From the NCBI RefSeq assembly GCF_030811475.1, contig NZ_JAUSQV010000001.1:3049001-3113000 (forward strand): a DNA stretch of 64,000 bases, read 5' to 3'. The stretch comes from Nakamurella flavida (GTDB taxonomy: Bacteria; Actinomycetota; Actinomycetes; Mycobacteriales; Nakamurellaceae). Under the pieces are notes generated by a model. The model was given only the letters and a program-made list of their open reading frames with translations, was not told the DNA's origin and did no database searches. The position numbers and the translations under genes are program-made. Below are positions 55,969 to 64,000 of the stretch, in pieces; position 1 is the first letter of the stretch; each line of letters opens with the position of its first letter.

Positions 55969-56909
55969 GACCGGGTGGCTGGAGCGCCCGGGCGGGCGTC
56001 CTCCTGCTCGCGGGCCCGCGCGTCGAGGGCGGCCCGGACGGCGTCGTCGTACCCGACGGGTTCACCGGGGACGAGCTCGCGGATGCTGGTGTCGTGCGCG
56101 ATGACCTCGTTGGTCATCGAGTCGATCAGGTTGCGCGCGGTCTCCAGGTCGACGTCGGTGACCAGGGCCAGCCAGCCCGACGACAGGCGCGGGGTCAGCA
56201 GGGGCACCGGGATCATCGGCAGCGACCGCTTCTTCTGGATGCGCGCCGCACGCCGCATCATGTCGCTGTACCGCATGATCTCCGGCCCCCCGACGTCGTA
56301 CACCCGGCCGAACGCCTCCGGGCGGCCGAGCACGCCGACCAGGTAGCGGACGACGTCGGACAGAGCGATGGGTTGGGTGCGGGTCTCCACCCAGCGCGGC
56401 GCGATCATCATCGGCAGGTGGTCGACCAGCTGCCGGGTGATCTCCCAGGAGATGCCGCCGTGGCCGACCACGACGGCCGCCCGCAGCACCGTCACCGGCA
56501 CTCCGCCCAGGCCCAGCAACGACTCGACGTCGCGACGCGACCGCAGGTGCGCGGACAGGTTCTCCCCCGGGTCGCCCAGCCCGCCCAGGTAGACGATCTG
56601 CCGGACACCGGCCCGGGCGGCCGCGTGGCCGAAGTCGGTGGCCGCCTCCGCGTCCTCGCGTTCGAAATCGGCCGAGCCGAGCGAGTGCACCAGGTAGTAG
56701 GCGACGTCGACGCCGTCCAGGACCGGTTCCAGGGTGGCCGGCTCGGAGACGTCGGCCCGCACCGGATCACCGGCGCCGGTGTACTTCTCGGGACGGCGCG
56801 TCATCGCCCGGACGTGGTGGCCGTCGGCCACCAGCGCGCGGGCCAGGTGCGAGCCGACGAAGCCGGAGGCTCCGGTGACCAGGACGCGGAGGGGGGCGGG
56901 CGACGTCAT
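55965..56909 (-). CDS. NAD(P)-binding SDR-like epimerase family protein (314 aa)
   Basis: An atypical SDR with the nucleotide loop VLVTGASGFVGSHLARALV. The usual YxxxK site is replaced by a loosely conserved region (YLGGLGDPGENLSAHLRSR). Close to the NmrA/YesF-like or UbiA-linked NAD(P)H-binding group. ATG at 56909. It is the first gene of a two-gene unit with the CPBP protease. Substrate unknown. Confidence 0.85.
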   Translation of the reverse strand: MTSPAPLRVLVTGASGFVGSHLARALVADGHHVRAMTRRPEKYTGAGDPVRADVSEPATLEPVLDGVDVAYYLVHSLGSADFEREDAEAATDFGHAAARAGVRQIVYLGGLGDPGENLSAHLRSRRDVESLLGLGGVPVTVLRAAVVVGHGGISWEITRQLVDHLPMMIAPRWVETRTQPIALSDVVRYLVGVLGRPEAFGRVYDVGGPEIMRYSDMMRRAARIQKKRSLPMIPVPLLTPRLSSGWLALVTDVDLETARNLIDSMTNEVIAHDTSIRELVPGEPVGYDDAVRAALDARAREQEDARPGAPATRS

Positions 56910-57220
56910 GGGGCTCCTGGTGGTGTGGTCGGGCAGCTGGACCCCCGCGCTGCTGCGCCGGGGCTCACCACGGCACGTGCGCCCGGGTCGGTGCCGCGTC
57001 CACGGGAGGACCGTGGCCGCGGCGGGGACCGGTTGCTGCCCTGATCAGCCTAACCCTGGGTACCGACGCGACGACCGGCACGGATGCCGCCGGGGGCAGG
57101 TTGTCCCCCTGTCCGATTCCTGTCCCCGGACGCGGCCGGCCCGTTCCGCCACCGCCCTCCGCTGCGCACGATGGGCCCGGACGACGGAGAGGCCGTCGCC
57201 GGACGGAAGGAACCGAACAG
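56910..57220. other. Intergenic region with no recognised gene
   Basis: 311 bp between the divergent SDR-like and WXG100 genes. No conserved open frame, repeat or clear promoter hexamer was found. It must hold promoters for both directions. Confidence 0.4.
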
Positions 57221-57520
57221 ATGGAAGGGTTCTCGATCACCACGGAGCGGATCGCCGCGGCCGGAGGTGCGGTCGGCGACACGGGGTCGGCGCTCGCCCG
57301 CGAGATCGCCACGATGGACGGCCTGCTCGGGTCCATCCAGGCCGGTTGGCAGTCCAGCGAGGCCGCGCCGCGGTTCGTGGCGGCGGTGCAGGGCTACCTG
57401 GCCACCGCGGTCACCCTCAAGGACGCTCTGCTGAGCCAGGGCACCACCCTGATCTCCTCCGCCCAGCGTTTCGGCGAGGCCGAGTCGGCCACGGCCGCCG
57501 CCATCCCGGCGTCCGCCTGA
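57221..57520 (+). CDS. WXG100-like protein 1 (99 aa)
   Basis: A small helical-hairpin protein of the ESAT-6/CFP-10 group. Two amphipathic helices flank a turn with Trp (GWQSSEAAPRF), so W-Q-S replaces W-x-G. Length fits WXG100. ATG at 57221 after GGAAGGAA. Its stop overlaps the start of protein 2 (TGATG), so the two are translated together and likely form a heterodimer. No ESX secretion genes are in the window. Confidence 0.75.
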   Translation: MEGFSITTERIAAAGGAVGDTGSALAREIATMDGLLGSIQAGWQSSEAAPRFVAAVQGYLATAVTLKDALLSQGTTLISSAQRFGEAESATAAAIPASA

Positions 57521-57807
57521 TGGCCACCATCGCGGTCAACTACGCCGCTCTCACCAACGGGTACGACTCTCTGGTGGCCACCTGGGGTCGCATCGAGCAG
57601 CACCTCGCCGAGCTGGACGCCACGCTCGGGGCGACGGCCGACATGCAGGCCGACACGCTGCTGGCCTACCGCTCGCTCAAGGCCCGCTGGGACGCCTCCG
57701 CCGCCGAGCGGCAGATCGTGCTGCGTTCGCTGGCCGAGTCCGTGGCCTCGGCGGGTGAGCGGTACCGCCAGGTCGACGCGGCCATGGCGGCACAGTTCGC
57801 GATGTGA
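57520..57807 (+). CDS. WXG100-like protein 2 (95 aa)
   Basis: A second helical hairpin (YDSLVATWGRIEQHLAELDATL ... RWDASAAERQIVLRSLAESV). WDA stands at the turn, so the family Trp is present but not the Gly. The ATG is coupled to protein 1. Expected to be exported through an ESX/Type VII system as a dimer with its neighbour, or to act as an immunity/toxin-carrier unit. This is by family knowledge. Confidence 0.75.
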   Translation: MATIAVNYAALTNGYDSLVATWGRIEQHLAELDATLGATADMQADTLLAYRSLKARWDASAAERQIVLRSLAESVASAGERYRQVDAAMAAQFAM

Positions 57808-57972
57808 ACGGGGCCGGCGGCCCGGGTGGTGGGTGGGGCGACGCGGCGGCGGGGTGGCGGGCTGGACCGCCCGGCCGGCGCGGGCGGGGTGCCGGCGCGG
57901 GTGAAGAGCCGGTGCCGGTGCCGGTGCTGGTGACCGGTTCGGTGCTGCTGCCGGAGCGGGCAGGATGGGCCC

Positions 57973-58380
57973 ATGCCCGGACCCAATCTGCTCGGCCCGC
58001 CCCCGGTCCATCTGCCCGTCGACCCCGCCGCGGGTGAGCTCGCGGCCGGTGACACCGCCCAGGACGTCGCCCGCCGCCACCCGACGTCGTGCCTGGCCTG
58101 GGCGGTCCTCGCCGAGGCCGCGCTGGACCGTGGGGACGACGTCGCCGGGTACGCCTACGCCCGGGTCGGATACCACCGCGGCCTGGACCGGTTGCGGCGC
58201 AACGGGTGGAAGGGGGCGGGGCCGGTGCCCTGGTCCCACGAACCCAACCGCGGATTCCTGCGCTGCCTGTCCGCGCTCGCCCAGGCCGCCGTGTTGTTCG
58301 AGGAGACCGATGAGGTCGAGCGGCTCCGGGCGTTCCTGCTCGATGCCGATCCGGAGATCCCCACCGACCTCCTGCCCTGA
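57973..58380 (+). CDS. DUF3151 protein (135 aa)
   Basis: An actinobacterial conserved protein with the motif ARRHPTSCLAWAVLAEAAL, then AYARVGYHRGLDRLRRNGWKGAGPVPWSHEPNRGFLRCL. This contains the family W-x-G-x-G-x-V-P-W-x-H-E-x-N-x-G-F core. It usually lies near fba/purA, as here. Function unknown. ATG at 57973. A Gly-rich low-complexity frame just upstream (57804-58037) was not accepted. Confidence 0.85.
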   Translation: MPGPNLLGPPPVHLPVDPAAGELAAGDTAQDVARRHPTSCLAWAVLAEAALDRGDDVAGYAYARVGYHRGLDRLRRNGWKGAGPVPWSHEPNRGFLRCLSALAQAAVLFEETDEVERLRAFLLDADPEIPTDLLP

Positions 58381-58407
58381 GGCTCGGTCCCTGCGGGAGA
58401 CCCCGTC

Positions 58408-60587
<2,180 letters not shown>

Positions 60588-60597
60588 TCGCAGCCCG

Positions 60598-61692
60598 ATG
60601 ACGGCCGGACGGGGCGCCCTCACGCACCCCGGGGTGCAGGCTGCCCTCGTCGCCGCGGTGCTGTTCGGGGCCGGGACCCCGCTGGCCAAGCAGCTGCTGG
60701 GCGCAGTCGACCCGTGGCTGCTGGCCGGCCTGCTCTACACCGGATCCGGGATCGGGCTGGGCCTGTACCGCGTCGTCCGGCGCTCTCCGCAGGTGCGGCT
60801 GACCCGGGCGGAACGGTGGCCGCTGGCCGGCGCGGTGGTGGCCGGCGGGATGCTCGCCCCGGTGCTGCTCATGGTCGGGTTGACCCAGCTGCCGGCCACC
60901 GGAGCATCCCTGCTGCTCAACGCCGAGGGCGTGTTCACTGCGGTGCTGGCGTGGGTGGTGTTCCGGGAGAACGTCGACCGCCGCGTCGCCCTGGGCATGC
61001 TGCTGATCGTCGCGGGGGCGGTGGTGCTGACCGTGGCCGGCGGGGTGCAGGTCGGGTCGCTGCTCCCGTCGCTGGCCGTCCTCGGGGCCTGCCTGTGCTG
61101 GGGGATCGACAACAACCTGACCCGCAGGGTCGCCCTGACCGACGCGTCCTTCCTCGCCGCGGTCAAGGGTCTGGTCGCCGGGCCGGTAAACCTGCTGCTG
61201 GCGTTCACCCTCGGTGCCGCCCTGCCGCCGGTGGGTGCGGCCGTCGGGGCGATGGCGGTCGGGCTCGTCGCCTACGGCGTCAGCCTGGTGCTGTTCATCG
61301 TGGGTCTCCGGCACGTCGGCACCGCCCGGGCCGGGGCCTACTTCTCGGTCGCCCCGTTCTTCGGAGCGGTGTTGGCCGTCGTGCTCGGCGAGGCGGTGAC
61401 CTGGGCGCTGGTCGCCGCCGGACTGCTGATGGCGGTGGGGGTCTGGCTGCACCTGCAGGAACGGCACGACCACCCGCACACCCACGAGGTGCTGACCCAC
61501 GAGCACTGGCACACCCACGACGACCATCACGACCACGAGCACGGGCCCGGAGACGGTGGGGCCTGGGACGGGCGGGTCGGGACGGCGGCGGGGAGCGGTC
61601 GGGCGGTCCGGCACCGCCACGAGCACACCCATCCTGCGCAGACCCACAGTCACCCGCACTACCCGGACAGCCACCACCCCCACCGGCACTGA
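60598..61692 (+). CDS. DMT-family transporter with His-rich C-terminal tail (364 aa)
   Basis: Two EamA domains with ten TM helices (ALVAAVLFGAGTPLAKQLLGAVDP ... GAYFSVAPFFGAVLAVVLGEAVTW). After TM10 (about residue 295) comes a hydrophilic tail with roughly two dozen histidines, in HxH and HxHH clusters (HDHPHTH, THDDHHDHEH, RHEHTH). A tail like this usually binds Ni, Co or Zn, so metal export or metal-gated transport is likely. ATG at 60598, 10 bp after purA. Metal specificity is inferred. Confidence 0.85.
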   Translation: MTAGRGALTHPGVQAALVAAVLFGAGTPLAKQLLGAVDPWLLAGLLYTGSGIGLGLYRVVRRSPQVRLTRAERWPLAGAVVAGGMLAPVLLMVGLTQLPATGASLLLNAEGVFTAVLAWVVFRENVDRRVALGMLLIVAGAVVLTVAGGVQVGSLLPSLAVLGACLCWGIDNNLTRRVALTDASFLAAVKGLVAGPVNLLLAFTLGAALPPVGAAVGAMAVGLVAYGVSLVLFIVGLRHVGTARAGAYFSVAPFFGAVLAVVLGEAVTWALVAAGLLMAVGVWLHLQERHDHPHTHEVLTHEHWHTHDDHHDHEHGPGDGGAWDGRVGTAAGSGRAVRHRHEHTHPAQTHSHPHYPDSHHPHRH

Positions 61693-61719
61693 GCCGGTGC
61701 GGGGAGGGCCTGCGCCGGG

Positions 61720-62457
61720 TCAGCGGCGCGGGAAGACCACCCGCGCGCAGTGCGCGACCTGTCGGCGGCGCACGGTCCCGTCCGGTTCGGCGTACCGCCC
61801 GGCGAGCTCCACCACCGCATCCAGCTCGCGTTCCCGCTCGTCCTCGGGCATGACCGCGTAGATGGAGAACGTGGCCGACAGGGCGCGGAGATCGGCGGCC
61901 GTGGTGTGGTCGGTCCAGGCGAACCGGCTCGTCTCGACGTCCTCGGCGGGCACGCCGGGCAGGTCCCAGTCGGCCTCGTCGGGCCCGGCGGACCGCCGGT
62001 CGTGGTCCGGCCGCAGCCGGTCCAGCGCCACCTCGAACGGGTCGTCCGGGTCCGGGGCGTTGCCGACCAGACCCAGCCAGCCGCCCGGCCGGAGGACCCG
62101 CCGGGCTTCGTCGAGCGCCTGTTCCTTGCCGAACCAGTGCCAGGCCTGCGCCACCAGGACGGCATCCACCGCGGCGTCGGGCAGGGGCAGCCGACCGGCG
62201 TCGGACCGCTCCGCGCGGGCGCCCGGATGTCGATCGGCGAGCACGGCGAGCATCTGCGGGTCCGGTTCCACCGCCGTCACCCGGAGCCCACGGGCCAGCA
62301 GGCTGCCGGTCAGCTTCCCGGTCCCCGCACCGACGTCGGAGACCTCGTGCGCCCCCGGGGGCACCAGCCAGTCCACCGCGGCGTCCGGATACCCGGGCCG
62401 CCACCGGTCGTAGTCGGCGGCGAAGGAACCGAAGACGCGGGCGCGGCGGGGATCCAT
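61720..62457 (-). CDS. Class I SAM-dependent methyltransferase (245 aa)
   Basis: Motif I VSDVGAGTGKLTGSLLARG, motif II VTAVEPDPQML, and LPLPDAAVDAVLVAQAWHWF with EARRVLRPGGWLGLV (post-II/III), typical of UbiE/Trm9-like methyltransferases. ATG at 62457. Its start region faces purD (divergent, 63 bp). Substrate unknown. Confidence 0.9.
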   Translation of the reverse strand: MDPRRARVFGSFAADYDRWRPGYPDAAVDWLVPPGAHEVSDVGAGTGKLTGSLLARGLRVTAVEPDPQMLAVLADRHPGARAERSDAGRLPLPDAAVDAVLVAQAWHWFGKEQALDEARRVLRPGGWLGLVGNAPDPDDPFEVALDRLRPDHDRRSAGPDEADWDLPGVPAEDVETSRFAWTDHTTAADLRALSATFSIYAVMPEDERERELDAVVELAGRYAEPDGTVRRRQVAHCARVVFPRR

Positions 62458-62520
62458 CCGGTCATCCTGCTCCGTCCCGGTGCCGGCCGACCGGGTGTGG
62501 GGCGGGCGTTAGGGTGCCCT

Positions 62521-63786
62521 GTGCGCATTCTCGTCATCGGTTCCGGAGCCCGCGAACACGCCCTGCTGCGGGCGTTGCGACGTGACCCGGCGGTGACCGC
62601 GTTGGCCGTGGCCCCGGGCAATGCCGGGACGGCCGTGCTCGCCGACACCCATCCCGTCGACGTGGCGGATCCGACGGCGATCACCGAGCTCGCCGTGCGG
62701 CTCGGCGTCGATCTGGTGGTCATCGGTCCGGAGGTGCCCCTGGTCGCCGGGGCCGCCGACGCGCTCGCGGCCCGGGGGATCGCGGCGTTCGGCCCGTCCG
62801 CGGCGGCGGCCCGCATCGAGGGTTCCAAGGCCTTCGCCAAGGACGTGATGGCCGCGGCCGGGGTGGCCACCGCCGAGGCGGTCACCGTCACGCACCCGGA
62901 CGGGGTGTCGGGAGCGCTCGCCGCCTGCGGGGCTCCGTACGTCGTCAAGGACGACGGCCTGGCCGCAGGCAAGGGCGTGGTCGTCACCCCCGATCTCGAT
63001 GTCGCCACCGAGCACGCCCGGGCCGTCCTGGACGGTGGGCATCCGGTGCTCGTCGAGGAGTTCCTGGCCGGGCCGGAGGTGTCGTTGTTCGCGGTCTGCG
63101 ACGGGGAGCGGGCGGTCCCGCTGCTGCCGGCCCAGGACTTCAAGCGCCGGGACGACGGTGACGCGGGCCCCAACACCGGCGGGATGGGTGCCTACGCTCC
63201 GCTGCCGTGGGCGCCGGTCGGGCTGGTCGACACGGTGATGCGGGACGTCGTCGACCCGGTGCTGGCCGAGATGAGCCGCCGGGGAACGCCTTTCGTCGGT
63301 CTGCTGTACGCCGGGCTGGTCCTCACGGTGGACGGTCCGAAGGTCATCGAGTTCAACTGCCGCTTCGGCGACCCGGAGACCCAGGTCGTCCTCGAACTGC
63401 TCGACACCCCGTTGGGCGCATTGCTGATGGCCGCGGCGACGGGTCGCCTGGACACCGCCGAACCGTTGGCGTGGCGGGGCGGGTCCGCGGTCACCGTGGT
63501 GGTCGCGGCGCCGGGGTATCCGCAGGCGCCCACCCTGGGCGGCGCCGTCACCGGTCTGGACGGCGATCTCGTCCTGCACGCGGGCACCCGACGCGATGCG
63601 GACGGCACCGTCCGGTCGACCGGGGGGCGGGTGGTGTCGGTGGTGGGCACCGGGGACGACCTGGCCGCGGCCCGCGTCGCCGCGTACGCCGCGGTCGACC
63701 GGATCCGCCTGGACGGCGCCCATCACCGCACCGACATCGCGCTCGCCGCCCAGGAGGGGCTGGTGGCCGTCCCCGGTACCCCGTGA
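62521..63786 (+). CDS. purD: Phosphoribosylamine-glycine ligase
   Basis: Second step of de novo purine synthesis, making GAR (421 aa). Motifs: N-terminal RILVIGSGAREHALLRAL, ATP-grasp segments GSKAFAKDVMAAAGVATAEA, VVKDDGLAAGKGVVV, FKRRDDGDAGPNTGGMGAYAPLP and VIEFNCRFGDPETQ. GTG at 62521 gives the correct N-terminus. The divergent methyltransferase is not part of its operon, and an aminotransferase gene starts 46 bp downstream. Confidence 0.96.
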   Translation: MRILVIGSGAREHALLRALRRDPAVTALAVAPGNAGTAVLADTHPVDVADPTAITELAVRLGVDLVVIGPEVPLVAGAADALAARGIAAFGPSAAAARIEGSKAFAKDVMAAAGVATAEAVTVTHPDGVSGALAACGAPYVVKDDGLAAGKGVVVTPDLDVATEHARAVLDGGHPVLVEEFLAGPEVSLFAVCDGERAVPLLPAQDFKRRDDGDAGPNTGGMGAYAPLPWAPVGLVDTVMRDVVDPVLAEMSRRGTPFVGLLYAGLVLTVDGPKVIEFNCRFGDPETQVVLELLDTPLGALLMAAATGRLDTAEPLAWRGGSAVTVVVAAPGYPQAPTLGGAVTGLDGDLVLHAGTRRDADGTVRSTGGRVVSVVGTGDDLAAARVAAYAAVDRIRLDGAHHRTDIALAAQEGLVAVPGTP

Positions 63787-63832
63787 CGGACGCGACCACA
63801 GCGGGATCCCCGCCCCGGCGCAGGATGACCCG

Positions 63833-64000
63833 GTGACCACCACCCCTGATCCTGCGCCCCGTCCGGACCCCACCGACCGCCCGGCCCCGTTCGCGCCGTC
63901 GGCCCGGTCGCAGGTGGCCCCGTTCCACGTCATGCGGGTGCTGGCCGCGGCGGCCCGGCGGGCGGAGACCGGCGCGGTGGTGCACAACCTCACCGCCGGT
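63833..64000 (+). CDS. Aminotransferase class I/II, N-terminal fragment
   Basis: 56 codons from GTG 63833 to the window edge. After a Pro-rich lead the sequence ARSQVAPFHVMRVLAAAARRAETGAVVHNLTAG has the typical S-x-x-x-x-F-x-V-M-x-V-L...G-x-x-V-x-x-L-x-x-G opening of PLP aminotransferases. The rest lies outside the window, so activity cannot be judged. Confidence 0.65.
   Translation, partial: MTTTPDPAPRPDPTDRPAPFAPSARSQVAPFHVMRVLAAAARRAETGAVVHNLTAG

Noticed and set aside
57221-57807. A complete ESX/Type VII secretion locus
   Set aside because: Only the two WXG100 genes are present. No EccC, EccB, EccD or mycosin gene lies in the window.
57804-58037. Small Gly-rich frame between the WXG100 pair and DUF3151
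   Set aside because: Low complexity, no ribosome site, and overlaps the start of DUF3151.

Overview
The window is chromosomal DNA from a high-GC actinobacterium. The evidence is the very strong G/C third-position bias, the frequent GTG starts, a HspR-type HAIR operator before clpB, an Rpf-type muralytic enzyme, a WXG100 pair, and the fba, DUF3151, purA and purD neighbourhood that recurs in Actinobacteria. A Nakamurella/Frankia-like or other morphologically complex actinomycete would fit, but the genus cannot be fixed from this sequence alone.

Region 1 (1-20.65 kb) is the most interesting part. It is a contiguous accessory block holding a J-domain-like protein (cut by the window edge), a lid-less Hsp70, a small membrane protein, a surface vWA protein with a cytoplasmic tail, a 1196-aa tubulin-like GTPase, an 883-aa membrane protein of unknown function, a divergent TerD-vWA fusion, a large zinc-ribbon/P-loop protein resembling the double-GTPase (DO-GTPase) family, a GAP1-like partner and a membrane-anchored SPOR-like/peptidoglycan-binding protein. 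Tight spacing and overlapping starts indicate co-transcription of most of these genes. The layout matches predicted, experimentally uncharacterised NTP-dependent conflict or signalling systems. It combines chaperone, tubulin-like, GTPase, TerD/vWA and envelope parts.

Region 2 (20.65-39.9 kb) is mixed core and accessory sequence: HAIR-controlled clpB, a membrane protein with two TM-GGDEF modules, a MarR regulator divergent from a LysM-SGNH hydrolase, an MMPL transporter behind a perfect palindrome, a cyclopropane-synthase-like methyltransferase coupled to a DUF1295 membrane reductase-like protein, and small conserved proteins. A complete IS481-family element (34221-35307) with GCTAGC target duplications lies 16 bp before an SDR gene. 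Then come an alpha/beta hydrolase, pyrE with a SpoU methyltransferase, and a DedA protein.

Region 3 (39.9-50.4 kb) has a GlcD-like FAD oxidase, an ECF-type sigma factor with a small membrane protein, and a sugar ABC operon (binding lipoprotein, two permeases, LacI regulator, no ATPase). Three palindromic sites lie in front of that operon and an 18-bp hairpin lies inside it. The class II aldolase gene fba, whose stop codon sits in a tandem repeat, and an rpf-like gene follow.

Region 4 (50.4-64 kb) has a leftward group with an aspartate decarboxylation cycle (CBS-like protein, AspT exchanger, AspD decarboxylase) and a DMT transporter. After that come a CPBP protease coupled to an NAD(P)-binding protein, an orphan WXG100 pair, DUF3151, purA with a His-rich DMT exporter, a methyltransferase, purD and the start of an aminotransferase. 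No rRNA, tRNA or CRISPR array was seen.
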